Part shown: positions 36,254 to 45,277 of the stretch, in pieces | How positions within the stretch are numbered: position 1 is the first letter of the stretch | Layout: every line of letters begins with the position of its first letter | From: Salinimicrobium marinum | Lineage (GTDB): Bacteria; Bacteroidota; Bacteroidia; Flavobacteriales; Flavobacteriaceae | DNA: 64,000 nt | Direction of reading: 5' to 3' | NCBI RefSeq assembly: GCF_014651535.1 | Contig: NZ_BMXB01000021.1 | Coordinates: forward strand, 1 to 64,000 | The notes under the pieces: generated by a model | Seen by the model: the letters and a program-made list of their open reading frames with translations, nothing else | Told to the model about the DNA's origin: nothing | The model's database searches: none | Position numbers and translations under genes: made by a program

Positions 36254-36470
36254 AATGTGCAGGTGGAATTTAGTTGACTTTCAAAAGGTGCTATACTTCT
36301 ATGACCTGAAAATTTAAAATGGTTGCGTGAAAATTTCTGTTATTTTAAATATAACCATTTAGATGAGATAGTTATATTCTGTAGTTTCTACGCAAATGTT
36401 CCTGCTGCTTTTTCTTGATAACTTTTTCATGGAGTACTCCCTGCATGAAGGTTCCAACTTCAACTTTTTT

Positions 36471-36478
36471 TAGATTTG
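36471..36478 (+). promoter_or_regulatory. -7 promoter box of the YegP-like gene
   Basis: TAGATTTG matches TAnnTTTG and lies 27 bases before the ATG. No TTG is seen at -33. The rest of the 36254-36505 gap is AT-rich and holds nothing else that I can identify. Confidence 0.5.
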
Positions 36479-36505
36479 CAGCTTCAGAATTTTTGAAGAA
36501 AAAGT

Positions 36506-36883
36506 ATGAGTGCATTTGTAATCAGTAAAAGAAGTGATGGCAATTATAAGTTTACCTGGGCATCCAGAAAAGGTAAAACAATCTTTACCAGCATCCCCTG
36601 TAAACAGAAGTCTGATTGCGAATTAATGATAGCTGCCATAAAAGAGAATATATCCAACTTTACCTTTACCAGAAAGAGGACCGGAAGTGGAAAATATTTC
36701 TTCAGACTTTCGAAAGGCGGACTCGTACTGGCGACCAGCAGAAAATTCTCGACAGAGCTTATGCTGAAAAAAGGAATCGATCAGATCCTGAAATACGTGC
36801 CGGATGCCGAAACCCTGGACTTTTCTGAAAATGAATCCATCTTTGCGGATGCTGAAGCTGATTCCGTTCCGGAAGAAAATTAA
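36506..36883 (+). CDS. YegP-family (DUF1508) protein
   Basis: 125 residues made of two DUF1508-like units: the first runs from FVISKRSDGNYKFTWASRKG to the NCELMI-type region, the second from GSGKYFFRLSKGGLVLATSR to the LMLKKGIDQI helix. The G-x-x-(Y/F)-(K/R)-F-x-L pattern is typical. The C-terminal 20 residues are acidic. The family is small, cytoplasmic and of unclear function. It converges with the next lipoprotein gene, with 24 bases between the stops. Confidence 0.75.
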   Translation: MSAFVISKRSDGNYKFTWASRKGKTIFTSIPCKQKSDCELMIAAIKENISNFTFTRKRTGSGKYFFRLSKGGLVLATSRKFSTELMLKKGIDQILKYVPDAETLDFSENESIFADAEADSVPEEN

Positions 36884-36907
36884 TTTTTCCTTTTTCCCAA
36901 ATAAAAC

Positions 36908-37438
36908 CTACTCAGCAACAAAATACTGTACAGTTTTTAATTCCAGAGATTCGATAAGACCCTGGTCTAACGAATACTCCTGGTCGTAGATCAGTGTGCA
37001 GCTGCCGTTAGCATCGATTTCGTAACAGGGAGAGGAAGCCTGGGCCGAAAAACTACCTGAAGTTTTCAATCCATCTGCCACGGTAGTCAGCACAGGAACT
37101 CCCGTTACCGAAAAATTATTCCGGTTTTTGAGGATAATCTCAAACTGTAGTCTGGAAGTATTATTTCCAGTATCGGGGGTGAAGTTAAAAGACACTACTT
37201 CATAATCAAAATTTTCAAGAAAACCCGGTTCTTCGATTTCCTGTACCGGGTCAGGTTCGGGTGTATCGCAGGGAACTTCCTGCGTCACTTCCGGAAGGTA
37301 CGCTGTACCTGTCGGCGTCTGGATCACCTGTTCGTATTGAACAATAATAGTTTTCATGCAGTTGTCATCATCAGATGAACAACCAAAACTGAAAACCGAA
37401 CCAATTAATAGGATCGCAAGCCTGTGAAATTTTGTCAT
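36908..37438 (-). CDS. secreted lipoprotein of unknown function
   Basis: 176 residues with signal peptide and lipobox FSFGCSSDDDN (Cys20). The acidic tract after Cys suggests surface display. A proline/glutamate-rich linker (PCDTPEPDPVQEIEEPG) precedes a likely beta-sandwich (FDYEVVSFNFTPDTGNN, LQFEIILKNRNNFSVTGVPV). No family is recognised. It lies 101 bases downstream of the next lipoprotein gene on the same strand; the two could share a transcript. Confidence 0.68.
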   Translation of the reverse strand: MTKFHRLAILLIGSVFSFGCSSDDDNCMKTIIVQYEQVIQTPTGTAYLPEVTQEVPCDTPEPDPVQEIEEPGFLENFDYEVVSFNFTPDTGNNTSRLQFEIILKNRNNFSVTGVPVLTTVADGLKTSGSFSAQASSPCYEIDANGSCTLIYDQEYSLDQGLIESLELKTVQYFVAE

Positions 37439-37539
37439 TTTGTTGTAATGTGTTGTCTGTTAAGAGGAGCGAAAATATAAAAAATAGGATTTCCATACCT
37501 CCTTTTAACATTAGTGTTATTAAATTATTTCTGCCTGTA

Positions 37540-37950
37540 TCAATTCGAAATCAATAATTCAGCGGAATAATCTTTTGGATCTATCCTCGTATTCAACACC
37601 GGATAAGGAGTTACCTCCAACAGCTCAATTTTCAAACCATTGATTATCGTATCCTGCCGATAATTACGATAAGTATGCAGGGAAAATGAATTGGTTTCTG
37701 TACCTGATCTAAAGGTGAAAGAGGCAATTGCATCCCCTTCCCACACACAGGTCGATCCATCCGGACATCTCGAATCACTGATGGAATCCAGACAAATTCT
37801 AAGATCGGGTCCTGTGATCGAATGGCATTGACCATAATCCAAAGTTGTGCTTTCCCCAACTTCCAGATCGGCCGTAGAGTTAGCCTGGCTGTCCTCTTTA
37901 CTACAGCCAATTAAAAGTATGAACAGAAAAATGATAAATGGCTTTTTCAT
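37540..37950 (-). CDS. lipoprotein with SRCP-x4-C-x-W motif
   Basis: 136 residues. The lipobox is LLIGCSKED, with Cys at 16. The mature part contains ISDSRCPDGSTCVWEGDA, a pattern I know from small Bacteroidota lipoproteins (SRCP....C.W.G.A), followed by a predicted beta-rich domain. The two cysteines probably pair. The function of this family is unknown to me. It is 12 bases downstream of the membrane protein gene at 37963-38397. Confidence 0.7.
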   Translation of the reverse strand: MKKPFIIFLFILLIGCSKEDSQANSTADLEVGESTTLDYGQCHSITGPDLRICLDSISDSRCPDGSTCVWEGDAIASFTFRSGTETNSFSLHTYRNYRQDTIINGLKIELLEVTPYPVLNTRIDPKDYSAELLISN

Positions 37951-37962
37951 TTCACTTCAAAA

Positions 37963-38397
37963 TTATTCTATGATATAAACTGTCAATATTAAACAGGTTC
38001 CGATTATTCCAAGATTGATTAATGCTCTTACCATCCAGCTTCGAGGGGAAAAATCATGCTTCAGAATTCTGGTGAATAAAACAGCCAGGCTCATCAATAA
38101 AAACCAGGTTGTAAAAAAGAAAGATATATTTCCCCGCACAAGAGTCGTCACAGCATCGTGGATCAAACCGCAAAAAATAAAAGTAAGCACCAACGAAACC
38201 GAAACCGGAAAAGTTATTTTCAGCGGCTTGAAAATGAATTTCCCCAGGTAATATCCAAAGATCGGATTCCAATAATTCCAGAAGGTAGAGAAGTTTTTGG
38301 CTCCCAGAGAACGATTTAGATTGTTGCGTAATGACCCCGGACTTCCCATGGAAACCCCATTCCTCTTTTTGATGTACTGGTTTAAGGTTAGCTTCAT
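37963..38397 (-). CDS. small membrane protein, MBOAT/wax-synthase-like segment
   Basis: 144 residues with three to four hydrophobic segments. NFSTFWNYWNPIFGYYLGKF followed by a helix containing FIFCGLIHDAV recalls the FW..W and G(L/I)xHD/G elements of MBOAT and wax-synthase acyltransferases, with the histidine placed as in their active site. The protein is far shorter than those enzymes (about 350-450), so it is either a minimal member or a look-alike. It lies next to the SRCP lipoprotein gene. Confidence 0.55.
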   Translation of the reverse strand: MKLTLNQYIKKRNGVSMGSPGSLRNNLNRSLGAKNFSTFWNYWNPIFGYYLGKFIFKPLKITFPVSVSLVLTFIFCGLIHDAVTTLVRGNISFFFTTWFLLMSLAVLFTRILKHDFSPRSWMVRALINLGIIGTCLILTVYIIE

Positions 38398-38450
38398 TTT
38401 GGTCTGTGTTTCACATGCCGGTCGTCTCCTATAAAAGTAGATAACTTACC

Positions 38451-38978
38451 TTATTTCTTAAGCTGAAGTTTCATCATTATATCCGTCTGCTCGTCATCAC
38501 CTAATTTAAAAATGTGTTTGTCAAATTCTTCAAATCCATTTTTCTCATAAAACCGGATTGCCCTCGGATTTTTCTCCCAGACTCCAAGCCACACGTAATC
38601 AACATCCTTTTGCTTCGCAATCTTAATGGCTTTTTCGTATAATTTCTGACCCACCTTTTTACCGTGAAATTCTTTTAGAACGTAAATCCGTTCGATTTCG
38701 AGTGAATGCTCGTCCTTAATTTCTGTTTGGGTTTCTCCGAAATTGATCTTCAGGTAACCGAAGATTTTATCTTCAAGAATAGCGAAATAGAACTCTGAAT
38801 TTTTATCCGACAATTCGGATCTCAGTTTTTCAGGGGAAAATCCTTTCTCCAGATATTCCTGCATGTTTTCTTTACTGTTGTCCGAGGAAAAAGTTTCATA
38901 GAAGGTTTGCCTGCCAATTTCCTGTAAGTCTTCTATTTCGTTTAATGTTACCTTTTTTACTTGTATATCTTTCATCAT
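38451..38978 (-). CDS. GNAT-family N-acetyltransferase
   Basis: The open frame starts at 39077, but the first 33 residues are unlike the family; the ATG at 38978 (or 38975) gives a 175/174-residue protein starting MKDIQVKKVTLNEI. The acetyl-CoA loop is FHGKKVGQKLYEKAI, preceded by the strand LEIERIYVLKE. WLGVWEKNPRAIRFYEKNGF is the usual last strand and helix. It acetylates an unidentified amine. It forms its own unit between the lipoprotein group and the frameshifted gene. Confidence 0.85.
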   Translation of the reverse strand: MMKDIQVKKVTLNEIEDLQEIGRQTFYETFSSDNSKENMQEYLEKGFSPEKLRSELSDKNSEFYFAILEDKIFGYLKINFGETQTEIKDEHSLEIERIYVLKEFHGKKVGQKLYEKAIKIAKQKDVDYVWLGVWEKNPRAIRFYEKNGFEEFDKHIFKLGDDEQTDIMMKLQLKK

Positions 38979-39096
38979 TGATGTGAAGTTTCGCAGGAAA
39001 ACACGGCATTGGAAGCGAGAACGGATTTCAGATTTGAGACAGGTTCTAGCATTGTTTTTGGGATAAAATGTTGACAATAGTGTTTTTGGTGGGAAC

Positions 39097-39467
39097 TCAT
39101 TTAAATCTATTTTGCAGTTCTGGCGTCATCTTTTCCCAGGAATTCTTTTTTAATGATATTACGATCACACCATCTTCGGCAAGAGAACCGTATTTTTTGA
39201 CACCGTCCCGATCATTGATTACATTAACAGACTCAAACCACTCTGGAACCAGTTCGTTCAAGAAACTTTCTTCCAAAGTCACGTCATCAAGGCGATGGTT
39301 CATGGTTTTATCTGCAATTTTAATTATATACAAAGGATTTGTTTCTATTTCCCTATAATCAATAGTAATGACTGAATCTTCAATTTCTTTAACTGAACAT
39401 TTGTTTGGCTATAAAGGGCTAATGGTGAAGATAAATCCAGTAAGAAAATTAAAAAAAATGTTTTCAT
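39097..39467 (-). pseudogene. frameshifted secreted protein with TonB-plug-like C-terminus
   Basis: The ATG at 39467 opens a signal peptide (MKTFFLIFLLDLSSPLALYS) but runs into a stop about 40 codons on. In another frame, reading from near AACAAATGTTC, the protein continues KEIEDSVITIDYREIETNPLY and so on to the stop at 39097, including KYGSLAEDGVIVISLKK, a motif like the plug-domain end of SusC/TonB receptors. The C-terminal frame has no ATG of its own upstream of this (only TTG at 39333). Together about 122 residues would form one small secreted protein, so a single indel, real or from sequencing, is likely. Confidence 0.6.
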
Positions 39468-39579
39468 AATAAATAGTTTCGAGTTTAGCAGTTTTACATT
39501 AGTGCCAACTTCAGCTAAATGTAGCATTAAATTATACTTATCAGGAAACCTCACCAGACCCTCAAAAAGCCTGAATGTC

Positions 39580-40761
39580 CTACAAATCCCAAACCTTCAC
39601 CATTGTCCCTGCTTTTACCACGTCTAGTTCCTCCTCCAACTCTACAAAGCAGTTGGCAGTACTAAACGCCTGCAGGTTGAATGACTGCTGTGCTCCCAGA
39701 ACTTCTACCTTATCTCCGGTGGTTTTGGCCTTTACAAAAAAGGTGAATCCGGATTTCTTTTTATGGTCATTTGTCAATGCGAGGATCCTGTTGGGCTGCC
39801 AAACGTCATCTGCCCCCATAATATGACGGAGGCACGGCTTTACGTAATGATTGAAGCAGCTTAATCCCGAAGAAGGATTTCCGGGGAGTGCAAAGATCCA
39901 CTTCCCTGCTTTCTTACCTGCATAAAATGGTTTTCCGGGGCGTTGCTTTATTTTATAGAAAAGCTCTTTCACCCCTGCAGTTTCAAGGCATTCCTTTACG
40001 AAATCATAATCCCCAACAGAAATTCCGCCGCTAAGGATTAATACATCCTGCTGTTCCAGGGCAGCATCGATCGCCTGTTGCAGTTCCTCTTTGTCATCAC
40101 CGGCTTTTTGCGCGGTAACATCTGTTATTCCAATATTGTTTAGCAGTGCCTCCAGCATGGGACCATTGGAATTATAGATCTCTCCTTCCTGTAAGTCAGT
40201 CCCTGTTTCCTTTAGTTCATTTCCGGTGATGATGTAAGTGACAGAAGGTGCTGTGAATACTTTTACCTCTGCTAATCCAACAGAAGCAAGCAAGCCTATA
40301 ACCCCGGGGGTGATTTGTGTTCCTTTTATCAGGATCAACTCCCCTTTTTGGCACTGTGAGCCTCTTAAGCGTACATTGCTGCCGGTTTTGATTTTCTCAT
40401 CCTTATACGTAATCTCCCTGGATTCGCTGTCAAATTCCACCAGCTCCTGTGGGATCACTGTATCTGCACCTTCAGGCATCTTTGCGCCGGTAAAGATCCG
40501 GGCTGCCTTTCCTTCTGCTATTTTATGTACCGAAGTATCTCCGGCCTGGATCATGGTATCTACCTGCCATTGATGCTGGTTTTCATCAAATTTCATGGTA
40601 TACCCATCCATCGCAGAATTGTTGAAGGAAGGTACGTCTATGGGAGAGAAAATATCTTCAGCAACAATAAGATTGAGGCTGTTTTTTAATGAAATTGTTT
40701 GTTTTTCACCTCTTTCGCAGTTATCGGAAAGAATTCTTCTGGCTTCATTTACTGAGATCAT
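39580..40761 (-). CDS. moeA: MoeA, molybdopterin molybdenumtransferase
   Basis: 393 residues, normal length. FNNSAMDGYTM (about 46-56), TGAKMPEGADTVI, SVTYIITGNELKETG, LILSGGISVGDYDFVKE, IKQRPGKPFYAG and ALPGNPSSGLSCF are all present, with the MoeA domain order 1-4. It inserts molybdate into adenylated molybdopterin, completing Moco. It overlaps moaA by 4 bases in a two-gene minus-strand operon. No substitutions at catalytic positions were noticed. Confidence 0.94.
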   Translation of the reverse strand: MISVNEARRILSDNCERGEKQTISLKNSLNLIVAEDIFSPIDVPSFNNSAMDGYTMKFDENQHQWQVDTMIQAGDTSVHKIAEGKAARIFTGAKMPEGADTVIPQELVEFDSESREITYKDEKIKTGSNVRLRGSQCQKGELILIKGTQITPGVIGLLASVGLAEVKVFTAPSVTYIITGNELKETGTDLQEGEIYNSNGPMLEALLNNIGITDVTAQKAGDDKEELQQAIDAALEQQDVLILSGGISVGDYDFVKECLETAGVKELFYKIKQRPGKPFYAGKKAGKWIFALPGNPSSGLSCFNHYVKPCLRHIMGADDVWQPNRILALTNDHKKKSGFTFFVKAKTTGDKVEVLGAQQSFNLQAFSTANCFVELEEELDVVKAGTMVKVWDL

Positions 40762-41738
40762 CCGCCTATTTTAATCATGCTACGGTTTTTAAGTGCAGAA
40801 GCTTCTGCGTCTTTGTAAGACTTTGAGAATTGTCCACCCATAACCGCATGTTTCCTGCTAATGGAATTCAGGATAAGCGGCACAATGTCCTCCCCTTTCC
40901 GTAAGGTGCCAAGCAGGTCCATTTCTTCACTACCAAAGAGGCAGTTTTTCATTTTTCCATCGGCTGTTAAGCGCATCCGGTTACAGTCGCCGCAAAAATG
41001 TTCGGTCATGGTGGTAATAAAGGCAAAGGTTCCTTGGTGGCCTATAGCTTTATATTTTTTTGCGGTGGCATGAGGTTCATCTTTCAGTTTCACCATATCA
41101 TATTCCGCCTCCACCCACTTGAGCATTTGTTTGGCCGTCACCACTTTTTTGCTGTTCCAGTGGTTGCCTTCAAAAGGCATGAATTCTATCATCCTTACGT
41201 GTAACGGAAGGTTTTTTGTGATATTCACAAAATTGAGGATCTCTTTTTCGATCACCCCTTCTATGGCTACAGCATTGATCTTTACCCTGAAACCTTCGTT
41301 TAGGAGCAAAATTATGTTATCCCAAACTCGCTGAAATTGATCCCTTTTCGTGATCCTTTTAAAGGTTTCGGGATCAAGGGTGTCCAGGCTTATATTGAGA
41401 GAGCGCACTCCGGCTGCTTTTAGATGATCGATGTATTTATGGGCAAGTACGGCATTGGTGGTAAGACTTACTTCCACCGGCAGCGCAGAAATCATTTCCA
41501 GGATTTGGGGAAATTCTTTTCTTACCATGGGTTCCCCGCCGGTAAGCCTCACCTTGTTCACACCAAGATCCACAAAGGTTTTTGCTATTTTTTCGATCTC
41601 ATCCACCTGCATAAGGTGCTTGTTGGGCAGGCACTGGACGTTCTCATCGGGCATACAGTACTGGCACCGGAAGTTGCAGCTGTCGGTTAGGGAAATTCGT
41701 AAATAATCGTGGACTCTTTGATGTTTGTCTACTAACAT
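40758..41738 (-). CDS. moaA: MoaA, GTP 3',8-cyclase
   Basis: The frame is open to 41819, but the ATG at 41738 gives the family start MLVDKHQRVHDYLRISLTD. The 326-residue protein has the radical SAM cluster CNFRCQYC (about 18-25), the second cluster HFCGDCNRMRL with KNCLFG, and the C-terminal Gly-Gly (MIKIGG) needed for activity. It makes the first Moco intermediate from GTP; MoaC (in the fusion at 31520-32437) takes the next step. It overlaps moeA by 4 bases. Confidence 0.94.
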   Translation of the reverse strand: MLVDKHQRVHDYLRISLTDSCNFRCQYCMPDENVQCLPNKHLMQVDEIEKIAKTFVDLGVNKVRLTGGEPMVRKEFPQILEMISALPVEVSLTTNAVLAHKYIDHLKAAGVRSLNISLDTLDPETFKRITKRDQFQRVWDNIILLLNEGFRVKINAVAIEGVIEKEILNFVNITKNLPLHVRMIEFMPFEGNHWNSKKVVTAKQMLKWVEAEYDMVKLKDEPHATAKKYKAIGHQGTFAFITTMTEHFCGDCNRMRLTADGKMKNCLFGSEEMDLLGTLRKGEDIVPLILNSISRKHAVMGGQFSKSYKDAEASALKNRSMIKIGG

Positions 41739-42165
41739 TAACTTCAGATTTTTAGCCTTTTCAAAGATCGGAAATATCCCGATCCTGCATAAAACTATTC
41801 CGGTAAAAGAAACCAACATCCGGAGTTAATGTAACAGGAAGCTTTCTAAAAGGTACCTTTTACGCCAACCTGAAATTGTTTCAACTTCATTAATTCTGAA
41901 AAAAATTCAGATTCACGATAAATTCAGAATGACGATTTAATTGCTTTTTTCAGCAGCTTCATATTTTGGTGAAATAATAATCCTTCTGAAGGTATTCAAC
42001 CTTGAATTATTACCTCTCCTTTTGCGGTTCTTTTCAATTTAAATTAAATTCCGGGGAAAGAAATTTCCAGAATAAAACAACCTGATTTCCCTTCCGCTTG
42101 TAATTTAAAAATTACTAGTCAGAAACACTTCAAAAATTAAAAAGATTTCCACAAAATGTTTAGGT
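41739..42165. other. gap without a recognised gene upstream of moaA
   Basis: About 430 bases, AT-rich. It must hold the moaA-moeA promoter, but no good TAnnTTTG box with TTG at -33 was found on the minus strand, and no structure resembling the Moco riboswitch is evident by eye. Confidence 0.4.
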
Positions 42166-42309
42166 TCACAGGATCACCACCTGTTCGCTCAACATTGACC
42201 TGAGTTCGTTATTGGTTTTTTCGAGTTTATCTGCCCAGAAATCACGATCGGGAAAATTGGCAAGATCTATCCCCAAAAATTCTGAATTATTTTGTCCCTC
42301 TGCTTCCAT
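42166..42309 (-). CDS. small acidic protein ORF (47 aa)
   Basis: ATG at 42309 and TGA at 42166-42168. The product MEAEGQNNSEFLGIDL... contains PDRDFWADKLEKTNNELRSM and ends SEQVVIL. It has no hydrophobic stretch and a likely amphipathic helix in the second half. Composition and codons look protein-like, and it stands divergent from the RND operon. It is too short to judge by eye alone, and no family is recognised. Confidence 0.4.
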   Translation of the reverse strand: MEAEGQNNSEFLGIDLANFPDRDFWADKLEKTNNELRSMLSEQVVIL

Positions 42310-42674
42310 GACTATTTTTTTTGATGAAAGTAGTGATTGTTATAAATCCAATTGCTAAATCCCTCATAAAAATGATTGAAAAATATCCTAAAAAAAGTTT
42401 TTTGCATTACTTTTCTTACACAGAAACCCAAAAAACACCTAAAAACGATTGTTTAACTTCTCGAGCACCTAATCTCGCAGTTGTTTACTTCCAAAAAAAA
42501 TGTAACTTTAAAAAAGTACTGATGTTTAAACGATTAAGAACCAAAACAGGTATCTCTTCACTTCTTAAAAAGGAAATTGCTGGAGGAATTTGTTTAAATT
42601 TAAGCTAAGCTATTTTCACTACAACCGGCATTCGTAATATCTTAAGGCAACAGGCCTGCAGGCAATCGTTCTCC
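42310..42674. other. divergent intergenic region before the second RND operon
   Basis: Strongly AT-rich. A plus-strand ORF at 42321-42608 (95 aa) has low-complexity, lysine-rich composition and no motif, so I do not call it. The region should contain the promoter of the RND operon; no clear TAnnTTTG box was found. Confidence 0.4.
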
Positions 42675-44045
42675 ATTCGGCTGCCCCTGGTCATCTTTTG
42701 TGTAGTTCTGCTGAAAAGCTGTGCTCCAAAACTTCAAAACGTCGAGGCTCCCATCAAAGAAGCTGAAAATTTTTCATTTACAGGGACCGAAGCTATTCCT
42801 GAAAAATGGTGGACTGCCTTTGATGATCCTGTATTAAATTCACTTATTGACAGTGCCCTCACAGAAAATTTAAATCTCGCTGCTACCTGGGAGCAATTTC
42901 AGGCAGCACAGGCTATTGTACGGAGGGAAAAATCATTTTTATGGCCAGACTTAGATCTTACCGCGCGCAGCGCCATAAGCCGTCCAGAACCGGACTTCGC
43001 CGGGGGTGAAAATTTGCAGGCTGGACTTTCTGCCGCCTATGAGCTGGATCTATGGGGAAGAATCCGATCGGGAATTCAGGCAGAGGAATTCAGGGCTGAG
43101 GCTTCATTTTATGATTACCAGTCCGCAGCCATGACACTTTCCGCAGAAATCAGCATGACCTGGTTCCAGCTTCTCACCGCCCAAAAACAACTGGAATTAA
43201 CCAATCAACAAATAGAAACCAATGAAGATATTATCAGGCTTATTAGAGCACGTTTTACCAGCGGACAAATACGTGCGGTAGACATCCTGCGCCAGGAACA
43301 GCTGCTGGAAAGTACCCGCGATCAAAAAATATTTTATGAAACTGAAGTAAGCCTGCTTCAAAATCAATTGGCCGTTCTATTGGGGCGTCCTCCTCAAAAT
43401 GAAAATTTCATAACAGAAAGGAATTTACCCGAATTACCACCACTTCCCAATACCGGACTTCCGCTGGAGCTAATCCGCCGCCGTCCGGATGTTCAGCAGG
43501 CTTACAACCTGGTGCTGGCTGCCGACAGGGAGATGGCGCAGGCGATAAGAAGTAAATATCCCAGGCTGTCTTTCGATTTAAGCGCACAGGCAAGATCCAA
43601 TAATTACAACAACCTTTTTCGGGATTGGGCCTACACACTCGCGGGGAACCTTGTAGCACCTTTACTCTACGGCGGTCGTCTTCGTGCAGAAGTAGACCGG
43701 ACCGAGGCTTTGAAAAATCAGCAGCTTTATTTATACGGGCAAACGGTGCTGACGGCTTTTCGGGAAGTAGAGGATGCCCTCATCCGGGAACAGAAACAAA
43801 AGGAAAGAATTGAGGTACTGGAACGGCGACTGGACCTTGCGCAAAAAACAAATAAACAACTAAGACTGGAATTTCTAAACGGACTTAGTGAATACCTGGA
43901 TGTGCTGCTGTCTCTGGACCAGGAACAGCAGTTACAACGGGATGTCCTGGATGCCCGGCAAACGCTCCTGGAGCACAGGATTAGTTTATACCGAACCCTC
44001 GCCGGCGGATTTGAAACAGAACGAACAGATTCTGTCGAATTTTAA
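42675..44045 (+). CDS. NodT/OprM-type outer-membrane efflux lipoprotein with unresolved start codon
   Basis: The frame is open from 42609 to the stop at 44043-44045, but contains no ATG, GTG or TTG before an internal TTG at 43014. A signal peptide RLPLVIFCVVLLKSC with lipobox Cys at 42720-42722 precedes CAPKLQNVEAPI, so the true start must be upstream, perhaps the ATT at 42675 or 42630; 42675 is used here. The mature protein has the two OEP repeats: AAYELDLWGRIRSGIQAEEF and LVAPLLYGGRLRAEVDRTEA. It forms the outer-membrane duct for the next two gene products. Confidence 0.75.
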   Translation: MRLPLVIFCVVLLKSCAPKLQNVEAPIKEAENFSFTGTEAIPEKWWTAFDDPVLNSLIDSALTENLNLAATWEQFQAAQAIVRREKSFLWPDLDLTARSAISRPEPDFAGGENLQAGLSAAYELDLWGRIRSGIQAEEFRAEASFYDYQSAAMTLSAEISMTWFQLLTAQKQLELTNQQIETNEDIIRLIRARFTSGQIRAVDILRQEQLLESTRDQKIFYETEVSLLQNQLAVLLGRPPQNENFITERNLPELPPLPNTGLPLELIRRRPDVQQAYNLVLAADREMAQAIRSKYPRLSFDLSAQARSNNYNNLFRDWAYTLAGNLVAPLLYGGRLRAEVDRTEALKNQQLYLYGQTVLTAFREVEDALIREQKQKERIEVLERRLDLAQKTNKQLRLEFLNGLSEYLDVLLSLDQEQQLQRDVLDARQTLLEHRISLYRTLAGGFETERTDSVEF

Positions 44046-44060
44046 AAAGAGAAGGCAATT

Positions 44061-45272
44061 ATGAGCACAAAAAAAATATTGATTATCTGCCTTGGCATCC
44101 TACTTGTTGCGGTGGTTGTTACTTATTTTATCTTTTCCAGCGAACCTACGGCAAGTTCTGAAGGTGCTACTAAGCAAACAGCGATGCTGATAGATGTTGT
44201 AAAAGCAGAACAGGGTGATTTCCGACCGGTTATTGAGGCTACCGGAATGGTGCAACCGGTGGAGGACGTAATGTTAAGTCCGCAGGTGAGCGGACAAATT
44301 ATTCGCAGGTCGCCGGAATTTATTCCGGGAGGATTTGTTCAAGAAGGAGCAGTTCTGTTGCAGATCGATCCTTCAGATTTCCGGAATACCCTGGAGCTTC
44401 GAAGAAGTGATCTTTTACAGGCTAAAACCGACCTCAACATGGAAATGGGACGGCAGGAAGTGGCAGAACAGGACCTGGAACTGGCCGGGTTAGATTCGTT
44501 GTCCTCAAATCAACGTTCCCTGGTGCTACGCCAGCCCCAGCTGGATGCTATACGAGCGCAGGTAAAAGCTGCCGAAGCCGCAGTGGCACAGGCTGAACTG
44601 GAATTATCACGTACCACCATCAGGGCACCTTTTGATGCCCATATTTTAAGTCAGAACGTAACTGTAGGTTCCCAGGTTACTCCAGGTGACGAGTTAGGAA
44701 GATTAGTGGGCAGTGAACAATACTGGATCACCCTTACAGTTCCTGTAGATAAACTGCAGTGGTTATCTTTTCCGAAATCTGAAGAAGAGTCCGGCTCTAC
44801 GGTACAGATCAGGAATTCAGGTTGGCCGGAAGGTATTTCCAGAACAGGTTATCTGGATAAACAGGTCGGCGCACTGGATGACCGGACCCGTCTCGCGCGT
44901 GTTCTCGTAAGAGTCAAGGATCCACTGGCGCAGCAAGATACTACAGATACCCAACGGGAACTTATGATAGGCGGTTTTGTAGAAGCGGAAGTACAGGCAC
45001 GGGAAATTGAAGACGTGGTACGCCTCAACCGGGACTACCTCCGGACAAACCAGACGGTATGGGTAAATGAGGATGGAGAATTATCCATCAGGGAAGTAGA
45101 GGTTATCCTTACAGATGCAAAATACGTTTACATCAGTCAGGGCCTGGAACAGGGAGAAGAAGTAGTGACTACTAACTTGAGTGTGGTTTCTGAAGGAGTA
45201 AAACTTAGAACAGAAGCAGCTGAAACATCTTCGGATAATACTAATGAAGAAGAACAAAACAGAGAGGAATAA
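44061..45272 (+). CDS. RND periplasmic adaptor (membrane fusion protein)
   Basis: 403 residues. N-terminal anchor at about 5-25; first lipoyl half with [20 protein letters not shown], a long helical hairpin (about 108-175) with [20 protein letters not shown], second lipoyl half [19 protein letters not shown], then beta-barrel and membrane-proximal domains. The C-terminus is a charged tail ([16 protein letters not shown]). The overall form matches AcrA-like adaptors. Spacing is 15 bases from the outer-membrane gene and 5 to the RND gene, so all three form one operon. Confidence 0.9.
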   Translation: MSTKKILIICLGILLVAVVVTYFIFSSEPTASSEGATKQTAMLIDVVKAEQGDFRPVIEATGMVQPVEDVMLSPQVSGQIIRRSPEFIPGGFVQEGAVLLQIDPSDFRNTLELRRSDLLQAKTDLNMEMGRQEVAEQDLELAGLDSLSSNQRSLVLRQPQLDAIRAQVKAAEAAVAQAELELSRTTIRAPFDAHILSQNVTVGSQVTPGDELGRLVGSEQYWITLTVPVDKLQWLSFPKSEEESGSTVQIRNSGWPEGISRTGYLDKQVGALDDRTRLARVLVRVKDPLAQQDTTDTQRELMIGGFVEAEVQAREIEDVVRLNRDYLRTNQTVWVNEDGELSIREVEVILTDAKYVYISQGLEQGEEVVTTNLSVVSEGVKLRTEAAETSSDNTNEEEQNREE

Positions 45273-45277
45273 CAGCA

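Noticed and set aside
39068-39358. 96-aa plus-strand ORF
   Set aside because: Antisense to the frameshifted secreted gene; no motif and no start signal.
41739-42165. Possible Moco riboswitch before moaA
   Set aside because: No fitting stem arrangement was visible by eye, and such riboswitches are not known to me in Bacteroidota.
42321-42608. 95-aa plus-strand ORF upstream of the second RND operon
   Set aside because: Low-complexity, lysine-rich composition without motifs, in an AT-rich promoter region.
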